Shown here piece after piece: positions 1 through 9,315 of a DNA stretch of 62,140 nt. Origin of the DNA: an uncultured Flavobacteriales bacterium. Lineage in GTDB: Bacteria > Bacteroidota > Bacteroidia > Flavobacteriales_D > CAJJDF01. How positions within the stretch are numbered: position 1 is the stretch's first letter; each line of letters opens with the position of its first letter. Position numbers and translations under genes: made by a program. Location of the stretch: positions 1 through 62,140 of the forward strand of contig CAJJDF010000045.1 in assembly GCA_905182785.1 (NCBI GenBank), in the 5' to 3' direction. The notes beneath the pieces were generated by a model that saw only the letters and a program-made list of their open reading frames with translations, was not told where the DNA came from and did not search any database.

Positions 1-93
1 TAACATTTAATTTAAATTTAAGATGCGAATATACAAAACATCTTAATAAAAACTCAGTAAAATATCGTATTATTGTCATCAAATTCAATATAA

Positions 94-1620
94 ATGGGAG
101 TTATACAAAGGCAAGGAATCAAGAGTAGCTTAATAAGTTATTTTGCATTATTCTTGGGATTTTTCGCAACTATTTATGTTTACCCTTTAGATTTTGGTGC
201 AAAAGGCCTAATAGAATATATTACCAATCTAGCAATCCTATTTTTACCCTATGCCCAGCTTGGTGTTTTTGCAATTTATTATAAATACTTTCCGAAATTT
301 TTAGACAATCTTGGTGGGTTTCAAAAATGGGTTATCAAAAGAGCCGTTTTACAGTTTATAATATTCTTAATAATTTATTTGATTGTTAGAGAACCAATGG
401 CAAATTGGCTTCATGACTTAAAAATTGATCTGAACAGGAATTTTCTAAAGTATTCCCTTTTACTTCCGTTTTTTATAATGCTTTTGATGATTCAAAGGTT
501 TTTCATTGCTTTATGTGAAACAAACAAGAGAATTGTAATGCCTGACATCATTAGGAATGTTGTTCAAAAAATTTACTTCCCTTTAATTGTTATTTTGAAA
601 GTGTATTTAGAACTAGATGAATCCACTTTTATTATTTTAACATTCCTTTATTACTTTATTACAATACCCTTATTATTTATTTATACAATTCAACAAAAAT
701 TTTACAAACTAAAGGGAGCAAAAAAAATTACATTTGAACCGACTTTAAAAAAAGAGATAAACTCTTATAATCTTTTTTCTATTTTAAATGACATTTCATC
801 TCAATTAGCTACAAAAATAGACACTATTATGGTTGGCTCTATGCTAGTCAATCCTGCTTTAGCTTTAGTGCAAGCAGGAATATACTCTACAGTAATGTTC
901 ATGTCTAATGCAATTAGTATTCCTGCAAACTCAATGTTAAGAATAGCAAATCCAATAGTTGCGTCACAGATGGCAAGCAATAAGTTAGATGAAACTAATT
1001 CTTTATATAAAAAAACATCTATCACATTAATAATTTTAGGTTTGGGAATGTTCTTTGTTATATGGTCATTGTTTGAAGATATATTTTCACTTACAAAATA
1101 TAGTGAACAATTATTAGTTGGAAAATATGTATTTCTATATTTAGCTATTTCAAAACTATTTGACATGATAACAAGCATTAACTCCTTTATTTTAATTTAT
1201 TCAAAATTTTTTAAAGCTAACTTAGTATTTGTAGTACTTCTTGGCGTTCTCAATATTTTTCTCAACATAAAACTTATACCAATTTACGGAATGGAAGGTG
1301 CAGCTATAGCTAGTTTAACTTCATTAGTTACTTATAATATTCTTCGATTATTATATATCTATTTCAAGCTGAAAATACACCCTTTTTCTTCTGACACTAT
1401 AAAAGTTCTAAGCATAGGAGCAATTAGTTTTGTAATCCTATATTTTTTGCCAAATGGTAGTTATTTTGATAATGCATATTTGAATCTTATTGTAAAAGGA
1501 ATTATTGTAGGAATAACTGTTCTTATTACGTTTGCCCTACCTATTTATTTACTTAAAATATCCAAAGAAATTAATGGACTTGTAGATAAAATATTAATCA
1601 AACTGAAAATTTTGAAATAA
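94..1620 (+). CDS. Wzx-like polysaccharide flippase / lipopolysaccharide biosynthesis protein
   Basis: A 508-residue polytopic protein with hydrophobic segments along its whole length, as in the 12-14 helix MVF/MATE-type flippases that move undecaprenyl-linked sugars across the inner membrane. The N-terminus (MGVIQRQGIKSS) is the opening I associate with Bacteroidota polysaccharide biosynthesis proteins, which supports this start. The C-terminus ends in a short basic tail. The next gene, a polysaccharide deacetylase, starts 3 bases after the stop, so the two are probably co-transcribed, and galE lies just beyond. The cargo is unknown, and flippase rather than another family member is an inference from family and neighbours. 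No clear -7 box is visible in the 93 bases upstream. Confidence 0.82.
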   Translation: MGVIQRQGIKSSLISYFALFLGFFATIYVYPLDFGAKGLIEYITNLAILFLPYAQLGVFAIYYKYFPKFLDNLGGFQKWVIKRAVLQFIIFLIIYLIVREPMANWLHDLKIDLNRNFLKYSLLLPFFIMLLMIQRFFIALCETNKRIVMPDIIRNVVQKIYFPLIVILKVYLELDESTFIILTFLYYFITIPLLFIYTIQQKFYKLKGAKKITFEPTLKKEINSYNLFSILNDISSQLATKIDTIMVGSMLVNPALALVQAGIYSTVMFMSNAISIPANSMLRIANPIVASQMASNKLDETNSLYKKTSITLIILGLGMFFVIWSLFEDIFSLTKYSEQLLVGKYVFLYLAISKLFDMITSINSFILIYSKFFKANLVFVVLLGVLNIFLNIKLIPIYGMEGAAIASLTSLVTYNILRLLYIYFKLKIHPFSSDTIKVLSIGAISFVILYFLPNGSYFDNAYLNLIVKGIIVGITVLITFALPIYLLKISKEINGLVDKILIKLKILK

Positions 1621-1623
1621 AAT

Positions 1624-2922
1624 ATGCAAAATAATCACTTCACATATTTCATTGAAAATTTTGAATTGGCTTATTCTTATAAACCAAATTGGGAAGAATT
1701 GAACATAGGATTTGAGGAATCTTGCGGAATACAATTAACTAAACCTGAATTTGAAAATCCCTTTGAAAATCTTGACAAAATTATTTGGAAAGAATGGAAT
1801 GGAATTTCAATTCCATTTATAATGAATAGTTCGGACAATGAATCTATCCTCACTAAAGATAAAGACAACAAAGTAGTTGTAAACTTTGACATTATTTCTT
1901 CTGCTTGGTATTTGATGAGTGGAAGGCAAGAATTAGAAAACAAGAGCCTAGATAAATACGGAAGATATAAATACGAAGAAAGTATTCAGAAGAAACTAAA
2001 TATTGTTGGGATTCCAGTTGTGAATTATTATTTTGAAATACTGAAAGAAGCTATTGAGATTATTACTAAATCTAAAATTAAATCTAAAAGAAATTTCTCT
2101 GCGACCATAACTCATGATATTGACGAAGTAATGAGTGGTTGGAAACATAGAGTAAGAACTCAAGTAACTAAGAAACACTTTTTAAAAGCGTTTAAACATG
2201 GTTTATTTCAACCCTTAAAACCTTTTCTTCCCTGGAAAAACCTAATAGAATTATCTGATTTTAATTCTAAAAATAATGTTCCTTCCACATTTTTTCTTTT
2301 ACCTCGAAATAATAAATTAGATAATATAAAGAATGCGGATTACAGTTTATCTAATCCTTATATTCAAGAATCTATTACTGGAATAAAAAACCATGGACAT
2401 GAAATTGGTATTCATGGCAGTTACAAAACACATGAATCTAAAGTAGAATTACAGAATGACATTAAGGCTCTAAAAGATAAAGTAAATGGAAATAGATTTC
2501 ATTTCCTACACTATTCTATCCAAGAATCTTCTGAAGTAATTGAAACTAACGAATTGAAATTTGACACAACTCTTGGATTTCAAGAAGAAATTGGATTCAG
2601 AAATAGCATTTGTACTCCTTTCAAACTCTATAATTTTAAAGAAAAACGACCTTTTAATTTTATTGAAATTCCTTTAAATATAATGGATTGCTCTCTTGAA
2701 TTCTCAAATTACATGGGACTTTCTCCAAAAGAAAGCCTAGAGGCAATAAAAAAGTTAACTCAAGAGATAAAGAAGTTTAAAGGCAACATTTGTATCAATT
2801 GGCACAATACATACTTTAGTGACTATTTAAAATCTGATTGGAAATCAGTGTATAAAAAAATAATAGTGTTTTTAAAAGAAGAAAATTGCGAATTTAAAAC
2901 TTGTAGTCAATTGATAAAATAA
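1624..2922 (+). CDS. Polysaccharide deacetylase family protein (NodB-like)
   Basis: A 432-residue protein without a signal peptide. The C-terminal two thirds carry NodB-like motifs: THDIDE near residue 160, where the Asp pair would include the catalytic base and a metal ligand; HGHEIGIHGS near residue 256 with the HxxxH metal-binding pair; and a late NWHN near residue 391 that could supply the active-site His. Known family members remove N-acetyl groups from cell-surface glycans; the substrate here is not evident. The N-terminal 150 residues resemble the accessory domain often found ahead of the deacetylase in Bacteroidota exopolysaccharide clusters. The 3-base gap after the flippase gene points to a shared transcript and to surface-glycan work. 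Confidence 0.8.
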   Translation: MQNNHFTYFIENFELAYSYKPNWEELNIGFEESCGIQLTKPEFENPFENLDKIIWKEWNGISIPFIMNSSDNESILTKDKDNKVVVNFDIISSAWYLMSGRQELENKSLDKYGRYKYEESIQKKLNIVGIPVVNYYFEILKEAIEIITKSKIKSKRNFSATITHDIDEVMSGWKHRVRTQVTKKHFLKAFKHGLFQPLKPFLPWKNLIELSDFNSKNNVPSTFFLLPRNNKLDNIKNADYSLSNPYIQESITGIKNHGHEIGIHGSYKTHESKVELQNDIKALKDKVNGNRFHFLHYSIQESSEVIETNELKFDTTLGFQEEIGFRNSICTPFKLYNFKEKRPFNFIEIPLNIMDCSLEFSNYMGLSPKESLEAIKKLTQEIKKFKGNICINWHNTYFSDYLKSDWKSVYKKIIVFLKEENCEFKTCSQLIK

Positions 2923-2947
2923 TTTAGGAAACCTCCTATATTGAATT

Positions 2948-3973
2948 TTACAATTTAACATCCCCATTACTCAGGTTATTCTCCCATTTTAAAGCTGATC
3001 TTACCATATCCTCAAGATTGTGTTCTGCTTTCCATTTTAAAAGTTCATTTGCTTTGTCACAAACGGCATAAATTTTTTCAATATCGCCTTCTCGTCTATC
3101 TACTAGTTTATAATTTATTGGTTTATCCAGAACTTTTTCAAACATCTTCACTACTTCCATTACAGAATATCCTTTACCTGTCCCAACATTGATTGTTTCA
3201 ATTTTAGAATTAGATTCTTCTATTCTTTTTAATGATGACACGTGTGCTTTAGCCAAATCTACCACATGAATATAATCTCTAACTGCTGTACCATCAGGAG
3301 TATTATAATCAGAACCAAATATTTTTAATTCTTCTCTTTGTCCAAATACTGTTTGTGTAATAAATGGAAATAAATAATTTGGTACTCCAGTTGTAATTTC
3401 TCCAATCAATCCACTTTCATGTGCTCCAACAGGATTAAAATACCTCAACAACATGGCTTTTTGAGTATGCTTTTGATTAATGAAATCTTTAATTATTTTT
3501 TCACACATTATTTTAGTCGTCCCATAAACAGACTCAGCCTCTTGAACTGGCGAATCTTCATTTACAGGTAATGTTTCAGGTTGACCGTAAACAGTACAAG
3601 AAGATGAAAATATCAAGTTATTTACTTTGTATTCTTCCATTTTACTTAAAACAGATATTAAGGATCCAATGTTATTTTCATAATATTCTAACACTTTCTG
3701 CATGCTTTCACCGACCGATTTATAGGCTGCAAAATGAATAACTGCATCAATTTCATTTTCTTTAAACACTAAATCAAAGTCCTTTTTAATTACAATATTC
3801 AAGTTGTAAAATTTCACTTTTTTTTCTGAAATCTGAGTTATTTGATCTAAAATTCTAAGTCTAGAGTTAGAGAGATTGTCTACAATTACAACTTCAAGTC
3901 CACTCTCGATTAGTTCCACAACAGTATGTGATCCAATATATCCTAAACCTCCAGTAACCAGAACTGTTTTCAT
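2948..3973 (-). CDS. galE: UDP-glucose 4-epimerase
   Basis: An extended SDR enzyme that interconverts UDP-glucose and UDP-galactose in the cytosol. The start used here is the ATG at 3973, giving MKTVLVTGGLGYIGSH, so the NAD-binding GxxGxxG sits at residues 8-14; the longer reading frame adds only nine unlikely residues. The catalytic SSSCTVYG stretch and the YGTTK (YxxxK) pair are present, as is the RYFNPVGAH segment that lines the sugar-nucleotide pocket in GalE. The 341-residue length is normal for the family. It lies convergent to the flippase-deacetylase pair and 30 bases downstream of pbpC on the same strand, so it may share that transcript. It could supply UDP-galactose for the surface polysaccharide. 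Confidence 0.93.
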   Translation of the reverse strand: MKTVLVTGGLGYIGSHTVVELIESGLEVVIVDNLSNSRLRILDQITQISEKKVKFYNLNIVIKKDFDLVFKENEIDAVIHFAAYKSVGESMQKVLEYYENNIGSLISVLSKMEEYKVNNLIFSSSCTVYGQPETLPVNEDSPVQEAESVYGTTKIMCEKIIKDFINQKHTQKAMLLRYFNPVGAHESGLIGEITTGVPNYLFPFITQTVFGQREELKIFGSDYNTPDGTAVRDYIHVVDLAKAHVSSLKRIEESNSKIETINVGTGKGYSVMEVVKMFEKVLDKPINYKLVDRREGDIEKIYAVCDKANELLKWKAEHNLEDMVRSALKWENNLSNGDVKL

Positions 3974-4003
3974 TTTTTTGTATTTTTTAAAAATACTCAT
4001 TAT

Positions 4004-6352
4004 TTAATCTTTCACCACCTCAAATTCTATTTTTTCTGAATTGCCTAACTCGTCTATTACTTTGAGGCTGTGTTTCCCGAATTTTAACTTTTCCTGAAAC
4101 TGGTGAATGTGAGCTGTTTGTCCTAAATATAAATCATTCAAATGCCAAAACAAAACTGCATTTTCATCCCTGTGAATTGCCTCCATAATTACTTGTGATT
4201 TCGCTCCACTTTCTGTGGTTGAAATCACAATTTTACTTTCAGGTTTTGGATATAAAATAGAAAGTTGCGCTAATTCATCCTTTTCTACACACCCTTTTTT
4301 GTAAGGTGGAATTGGCGAATAATTGGGGGTTCTTTTTTGGTAGTAATAAGCAACTTTTGGGGGTAACGAAAACCAAGACACTCTTTCCATTTTAGAAACC
4401 TCATAACACTTACTTGTCACTCTCCATGTCTTTGTTTCATCCAAAAATATAGCTTTATGAAACTGACAAGGCAAGGTTGAAACTGCTCTTTCAGGAATGT
4501 ACTTTTCCTCGTAATCTTCACAAAACTCTCCTATTCTACTTCCGCTTTTTTTACAGATTTTCTCTTGCACTAATTCATCATAGGGTGGGTCGAACCAAGG
4601 TGATTTTGGTAAAAAATCGAACACATCAAATAATAAAGGTGCGGCAGCTTCTACTCCAATTATGCCCGGTCTTCCTTCTCCATCTGCGTTTCCTACCCAA
4701 ACTCCTACTACATAATCTTGATTAAGACCTACTGCCCAAGCATCTCTATACCCATAACTGGTTCCTGTTTTCCATGCAATCCTTTGTGAGGTATTAAATT
4801 CTTCCCAATTCTTTTCTTTATTTGGCCTTACCACTTTTTGCATAGCGTCTAAAGTAAACCAAGCTGCTGAAGGCGAAACAAGGGGAGTAGATTCTTTGGA
4901 TTGTGAAGTGCGAGAGTAAACAAAATCTTGTTGTACTGTAGAGTCATAACTTGGAAACTGCGAAACAGATTTACTCATTTTTGCATACATATTTACCAAG
5001 TCGAGTAATTTCACTTCACTCCCTCCTAAGATTAAGGATAATCCATAATGAGATGCAGGTTTATCAAGAGTTGTAAGTCCTAATTTTGTCAATTTAGAAT
5101 GGAATTTCTGCACTCCATAATCCCTCAGCATTCTCACAAATGGAACATTAAGTGATTTGGATAAAGCTTCATCTGCCGGCACAATCCCTGCATATTTTTG
5201 GTTATAATTCTCTGGAGAATAGCCAGCCATTGTAGTGGGAACGTCATAAATTACTTGTTCTGGAGTGATGTATCCGTCCTCCAACATAAAAGCATATAAA
5301 AATGGCTTTAGTATGGATCCCGAACTTCTTGGAGACGAAATTACATCTACTGAACCTCCGTGCTCTCTTTCTTTTACACTGGTATTTCCTACGTAAGAGA
5401 TTATTTCTCCTGTCTTAATATTTCCTACAATTACTGCTGCATTAAAAATATTATTCGATTTTAATCTTTGGTGATGCAACTCTACCAAATTGATAACTTG
5501 AGTTTGTAGATTGGCATCTAAAGTGGTAGTGGTTCTTTGTCCTCTTTTATTTTCATTTATCACTTTATTCAATAAATGACTCGCCAATTGGGGTAAGGGA
5601 TGTGGCTTTTCTGGAAGGGGTTCTTCCATGGCAATCTCCATGGTTTCTTTGTCTATTTTTCCTTTAGCGTAGAGACGTTTCAGTAATCTATCTCTTTTAT
5701 TTTTTAAAGCAGTTCTGTTTTTTCCTACATGAATTAAACTGGGAGCATTAGGCAATACAGCTAAAGTTGCAGTTTCTGCCCAAGACAATTCATTAGGACT
5801 CCTTTGGAAATAACGCCAAGATGCAGCATCCAATCCCACAACATTCCCTCCCATGGGTGCATTAGAAGTATAAATGGCTAATATTTCGTCTTTGGTATAT
5901 TTCGCCTCTAACCGAGTTGCCAAAATCATTTCTACCAATTTCTGATAGATTGTTCTTTGCTTATTTCTAGACATTCGCATTACTTGCATAGTGATGGTAC
6001 TTCCTCCACTCACCACTTTGCCATTGGATATATTTTGTTTTATTGCCCTCGCAATTCCTCTTGCACTTACTCCAATGTGTGAATAAAAAGTATGATCTTC
6101 AAACTCTACTATGGCTGCTTTAAATTTATCAGGAACAAAATCATTGTGAGGAAATCGCCATTGTCCATCTCCTGCTATTAAAGCATTGAGAAGCTTTTCA
6201 TTTTTATCTAATAAAACAGTAGAAGTAGGTTTATTAAACAAAGTACTAGGCAAACAATTCCACCACCAAATGAATAGAATAAAAAAAAACGCGAGTATAT
6301 AATACTTGCGTTTTTTAATAAACCGAATCAGTTTTTTAACTAATTTTTTCAA
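4004..6352 (-). CDS. pbpC: Penicillin-binding protein 1C, bifunctional transglycosylase/transpeptidase
   Basis: A class A penicillin-binding protein of 782 residues. One membrane anchor spans about residues 17-31. The GT51 transglycosylase domain follows, with the catalytic Glu in EDHTFYSH near residue 85 and the donor-site motif GGSTITMQ. The transpeptidase domain has SILK (SxxK, near residue 346), SLN (SxN) and KTGTS near residue 528. The last 100 or so residues match the C-terminal domain found in PBP1C proteins. It polymerises and possibly cross-links peptidoglycan at the outer face of the inner membrane. PBP1C proteins often neighbour an alpha-2-macroglobulin gene; none is seen here. galE follows 30 bases downstream. 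Confidence 0.93.
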   Translation of the reverse strand: MKKLVKKLIRFIKKRKYYILAFFFILFIWWWNCLPSTLFNKPTSTVLLDKNEKLLNALIAGDGQWRFPHNDFVPDKFKAAIVEFEDHTFYSHIGVSARGIARAIKQNISNGKVVSGGSTITMQVMRMSRNKQRTIYQKLVEMILATRLEAKYTKDEILAIYTSNAPMGGNVVGLDAASWRYFQRSPNELSWAETATLAVLPNAPSLIHVGKNRTALKNKRDRLLKRLYAKGKIDKETMEIAMEEPLPEKPHPLPQLASHLLNKVINENKRGQRTTTTLDANLQTQVINLVELHHQRLKSNNIFNAAVIVGNIKTGEIISYVGNTSVKEREHGGSVDVISSPRSSGSILKPFLYAFMLEDGYITPEQVIYDVPTTMAGYSPENYNQKYAGIVPADEALSKSLNVPFVRMLRDYGVQKFHSKLTKLGLTTLDKPASHYGLSLILGGSEVKLLDLVNMYAKMSKSVSQFPSYDSTVQQDFVYSRTSQSKESTPLVSPSAAWFTLDAMQKVVRPNKEKNWEEFNTSQRIAWKTGTSYGYRDAWAVGLNQDYVVGVWVGNADGEGRPGIIGVEAAAPLLFDVFDFLPKSPWFDPPYDELVQEKICKKSGSRIGEFCEDYEEKYIPERAVSTLPCQFHKAIFLDETKTWRVTSKCYEVSKMERVSWFSLPPKVAYYYQKRTPNYSPIPPYKKGCVEKDELAQLSILYPKPESKIVISTTESGAKSQVIMEAIHRDENAVLFWHLNDLYLGQTAHIHQFQEKLKFGKHSLKVIDELGNSEKIEFEVVKD

Positions 6353-6401
6353 AATTGCTTTTTATTGGAATTGTAATGAGTTAAAACCTCAACAAAACAA
6401 C

Positions 6402-7127
6402 TTATTTTTTACTAAATATATTGTATTTAAGTATACAATATATTGCTCTAAATCCATCTCTCCATCCAATATGCTTTCCTTCTTCGTAAGTTCTTCCGTA
6501 GTAAGAAATTCCTACTTCGTATATTCTAATGTCTTTTACTCTTGATAGTTTTGCTGTAAATTCGGGTTCAAACCCAAATCTTTGCTCTTTCAAGTTAATT
6601 GATTGTGCTATGTCTGTTCTCACCAATTTATAACAAGTTTCCATGTCTGTTAAATTCAAATTAGAAAACATATTAGATAATTTTGTCAAGAATTTATTTC
6701 CTAAAGAGTGCCAGAAAAACAAAATTCTATGAGGGTTTCCTCCCATGAACCTTGAGCCATATACCACATCTGCAAACCCTGTAACAATTGGTTTTAACAA
6801 ATCATTGTATTCTTCTGGATCGTATTCCAAATCAGCATCTTGAATGATTAAATATTCTCCTTTTGCTTCTCTTATTCCTCTGTGAAGTGCTGCCCCTTTC
6901 CCCATGTTTTTGGGTTGGTGATAAAACTGAATCTCCATCTCTGGGTTCAATTTTATATAGTTCTCAACTGCTTCTGTGGTATTGTCTGAAGAAAAATCAT
7001 TGACAATAATAATTTCTTTTTCTATCCCTCCAACTAAATCAACTGTCTTTACTTTATCCAAAATTAAATGAATGGTAGCCCCTTCATTGTAAGCCGGAAT
7101 AATTATCGATAATTTCTTGAAATTCAT
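6402..7127 (-). CDS. Family 2 glycosyltransferase (dolichyl-phosphate mannosyltransferase-like)
   Basis: A 241-residue soluble GT-A enzyme. The N-terminus [11 protein letters not shown] is the usual first strand of family 2, and [11 protein letters not shown] near residue 95 carries the metal- and nucleotide-binding DxD-like motif. The overall pattern, including GSRFMGG, resembles polyprenyl-phosphate hexose transferases of the DPM1 type without the C-terminal membrane helices. It therefore probably moves a sugar from a nucleotide sugar to a lipid carrier or glycan intermediate at the membrane. The start is the ATG at 7127, with a -7 box 22 bases upstream. It lies 49 bases upstream of pbpC on the same strand, which fits an envelope role. 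Confidence 0.85.
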   Translation of the reverse strand: MNFKKLSIIIPAYNEGATIHLILDKVKTVDLVGGIEKEIIIVNDFSSDNTTEAVENYIKLNPEMEIQFYHQPKNMGKGAALHRGIREAKGEYLIIQDADLEYDPEEYNDLLKPIVTGFADVVYGSRFMGGNPHRILFFWHSLGNKFLTKLSNMFSNLNLTDMETCYKLVRTDIAQSINLKEQRFGFEPEFTAKLSRVKDIRIYEVGISYYGRTYEEGKHIGWRDGFRAIYCILKYNIFSKK

Positions 7128-7148
7128 AATTTGTTACCTATTTAGGTA

Positions 7149-7156
7149 CAAATATA
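7149..7156 (-). promoter_or_regulatory. Bacteroidota-type -7 box upstream of the glycosyltransferase
   Basis: TATATTTG on the minus strand matches the Bacteroidota sigma-A -7 consensus TAnnTTTG and ends 22 bases before the ATG. No good -33 TTTG is visible, so this is a moderate call. Confidence 0.5.
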
Positions 7157-7189
7157 TAAATATTTACAACTTGCTTAGTCCCTTTGCCT

Positions 7190-8071
7190 CTAATCTTTTT
7201 TACCTAAAGGATACAAGTTTTGCCCTAAAAATGTATCGGGAAATTTCTCCATGTCCTCAAAGCCCAATTCAATATCCCTCCCACTACTTGGAATATAATT
7301 AGTTCTGAATACATAATCCCAAACACTGAGACTTATCCCAAAATTAGCACCATTTTTTCTGTCTTTTGGCAATTCTTTGGCGTGATGCCAAATGTGCATT
7401 TTTGGATTGTTTAACAGGTATTTTAAGGAACCGTAATCCAAATTAAGATTAGCATGATTGAGATGACCTATTGCAATATTAATGTAATAAATTACAAATA
7501 CACTGCTAGGTTCAAATCCTCCTATCAATAGAAAAATTAAGTATTTAGCAGGTGTGTAAAATACGTTTTCCATCCAGTGGTAACGCAAGTGGGCTGCAAA
7601 ACCCATTTCCTCTACCGAGTGGTGAACTTTATGAAACTGCCACAAAAAATTGAATTTATGAAGCGTCCTATGAACCAACCATTGTACAAAATCCATTGCC
7701 AAAAAGAAAATCGCAATTTGCGCCCAATATGGTAATTCTCGGGCATCAAACAAAGAAATTACTTCTGTATTTCCTCCAATCAGTTCTGTGAATCCTTGGG
7801 CAGTGATTGCTGCTAATCCTGCAAAGAATAACAATTTGAATAAGTAACAATTAAAGAACATATAAAAGGCATCCAACCAAAAATCTTTACGAATAACTTT
7901 TTGATTCTTTCGCCAAGGAAAAATAACCTCCAATCTCCAAACTAATAAAGACAATACAACCAACAACCAAAAATAATTTTGATACCAAGGTGTGGCTTGA
8001 AACGTAATTTCATTCCACATATATCCACCAAACCCATTGAGACTTTCAATAAATAAGTATATGTATTCCAT
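7190..8071 (-). CDS. Sterol desaturase / fatty acid hydroxylase superfamily protein
   Basis: A 293-residue integral membrane protein with several hydrophobic segments. It carries the three histidine clusters that bind the di-iron centre in this superfamily: HRTLH followed by HKVHHS, then HLNHANL, and HIWHHAKE near residue 230. Family members hydroxylate or desaturate lipids, sterols or carotenoids with O2; substrate cannot be told from sequence. The first part (about residues 1-75) has two hydrophobic stretches before the catalytic region. The gene stands alone, with its own -7 box 16 bases upstream, and ends on TAG 62 bases before the glycosyltransferase start. A role in membrane-lipid modification is an inference. 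Confidence 0.86.
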   Translation of the reverse strand: MEYIYLFIESLNGFGGYMWNEITFQATPWYQNYFWLLVVLSLLVWRLEVIFPWRKNQKVIRKDFWLDAFYMFFNCYLFKLLFFAGLAAITAQGFTELIGGNTEVISLFDARELPYWAQIAIFFLAMDFVQWLVHRTLHKFNFLWQFHKVHHSVEEMGFAAHLRYHWMENVFYTPAKYLIFLLIGGFEPSSVFVIYYINIAIGHLNHANLNLDYGSLKYLLNNPKMHIWHHAKELPKDRKNGANFGISLSVWDYVFRTNYIPSSGRDIELGFEDMEKFPDTFLGQNLYPLGKKD

Positions 8072-8087
8072 TGTTATTATTTTGAAT

Positions 8088-8095
8088 CAAAAATA
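8088..8095 (-). promoter_or_regulatory. -7 box upstream of the hydroxylase gene
   Basis: TATTTTTG on the minus strand matches TAnnTTTG and lies 16 bases upstream of the ATG at 8071. No obvious -33 element. Confidence 0.45.
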
Positions 8096-8147
8096 GGATT
8101 CTTATAAGTAAAGGTATGTATATTTTGTTACATTTATTTACGAAGTT

Positions 8148-8187
8148 GGGCTTCGAGTTCTTTTTCCTATCGGAAAAACCTCAGCCC
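8148..8187 (+). repeat. Hairpin repeat, copy 1 of 4
   Basis: Begins GGGCTTCGAG and ends CCTCAGCCC. The outer arms GGGCT and AGCCC pair, then a TC bulge, then GAG pairs with CTC, and an inner stem closes around TATC. The same plan recurs at 8212-8251, 8270-8310 (inverted) and 45251-45297 (inverted), with different but still complementary outer arms. Confidence 0.7.
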
Positions 8188-8211
8188 GCAAACTTGCTTC
8201 CTTCAAACAAA

Positions 8212-8251
8212 AGCCCTTCGAGTTTATTTGCTATCGCAAAACCTCAGGGCT
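8212..8251 (+). repeat. Hairpin repeat, copy 2 of 4
   Basis: Starts AGCCCTTCGAG and ends CCTCAGGGCT; the outer arms AGCCCT and AGGGCT pair perfectly, with the same TC bulge and GAG/CTC inner pairing. The central TTGC..GCAA forms the inner stem around TATC, as in copy 1. Confidence 0.75.
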
Positions 8252-8269
8252 CGCAATAATAAATCCAGA

Positions 8270-8310
8270 ACCCTGAGGTTTTTAACTTGTTCAAAAAATG
8301 CTCGAAGGGT
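8270..8310 (-). repeat. Hairpin repeat, copy 3 of 4 (inverted)
   Basis: Read on the minus strand it starts ACCCTTCGAG and ends CCTCAGGGT, so it is inverted relative to copies 1 and 2. The arms ACCCT and AGGGT pair; the inner stem is weak, around GAACAAGTT. It ends 47 bases before the stop codon of the downstream minus-strand gene (8358). A partial echo, GGAGGGTGAG, follows near 8340. Confidence 0.7.
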
Positions 8311-8357
8311 GAGATTTTCAGCTTGCTAAAAAAATAATCGGAGGGTGAGCTTCGCTT

Positions 8358-9311
8358 CTACAATGCAACAAACAACAAATCAATTACATCTGAATTGTCT
8401 CCAAGATTTTGTGATTTTAATTTTACTGTAGTCTTTTTTGATTTTTCAGTTGACACGATAACAGAATTAAGAGAAACAGTATTATTTAAATCTACGGTGG
8501 GGCTACTAAATGTCACACTCAAATTATCTGCCTTTATATATTTCGAGACTGTAATTTCTTCTTCCACATCTGCAACTGCCAAAAAATCTACTTTGTTTAT
8601 TTCTGCTTTTATTAATGGAACACTTGTTACTTTCGGCTCTTCAATTCTAATATTATTAACTTTTTCATCCGACTCTTCTCTGGTTTCAATAACTTCCGAA
8701 ACTTTACCATCCGAGACATCAAAATACCCTGTTTGATCTTGAACTGTTATCGTTTCTTTAGTAGAAGGTGTATTTTTAAATTCCTTTTCTATCGCTTTAT
8801 TGGAATTTAGCTTTTCAATGGTTTCTTCTAATTTCTTTGGCTCTTGTTCTATTATTTCTTCTTTTTCAAATTCCTTTTGTTCACTCTTATTATTAGTATT
8901 AATAGCTAATTCTTTCTTCGGCTGATTCACAAAATCAATTCCAATATTTACTGTAAAAAGTAATAACAAACCAACTGTTGCAAATTGCAATCCTGGCTTC
9001 TTGAACAAAGGGGTATTGGAAGGAAATAAAAAGGCTGCAATGGAATTGAGATTAAACCAACCAAATGGTTTTTTCTTCTTCTCCATCAACTGTATTAAAT
9101 CTTCTTTTATCCTATTGGGAACATAAACTGACTCTTGCTCTGCTGCTATTTGCTTCACTGAGATTAATATATTTCTCAATTCCTTGTATTCCGTTTCATT
9201 CTCTACATGAGTCAATACAAATTCCTTTTCATCAGAATGTAATTCATCAAAGGATTTATTCAATAATAAATCTTCAATATCTTGGGGGTTGTATGTGGTT
9301 TTCTCTTTCAT
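8358..9311 (-). CDS. Putative membrane anti-sigma factor partner of the adjacent ECF sigma factor
   Basis: Not a family I can name with certainty. The 317-residue protein has a soluble N-terminus of about 100 residues, one clear membrane helix (about residues 107-124, rich in L, V and F), and a long Glu/Lys/Ser/Thr-rich extracytoplasmic tail without cysteines. That single-pass layout, and its start 4 bases after the ECF sigma gene stop, is the layout of anti-sigma factors. The usual zinc-binding HxxxCxxC motif is absent. The N-terminal part could hold the sigma factor at the membrane and the C-terminal part could sense periplasmic stress; both are inferences. The gene ends on TAG. Confidence 0.6.
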   Translation of the reverse strand: MKEKTTYNPQDIEDLLLNKSFDELHSDEKEFVLTHVENETEYKELRNILISVKQIAAEQESVYVPNRIKEDLIQLMEKKKKPFGWFNLNSIAAFLFPSNTPLFKKPGLQFATVGLLLLFTVNIGIDFVNQPKKELAINTNNKSEQKEFEKEEIIEQEPKKLEETIEKLNSNKAIEKEFKNTPSTKETITVQDQTGYFDVSDGKVSEVIETREESDEKVNNIRIEEPKVTSVPLIKAEINKVDFLAVADVEEEITVSKYIKADNLSVTFSSPTVDLNNTVSLNSVIVSTEKSKKTTVKLKSQNLGDNSDVIDLLFVAL

Positions 9312-9315
9312 ATAG

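Noticed and set aside
8072-8357. CRISPR array in the repeat cluster at 8.1-8.3 kb
   Set aside because: Units are hairpins in both orientations with variable arms and no equal-length spacers; no cas genes nearby.
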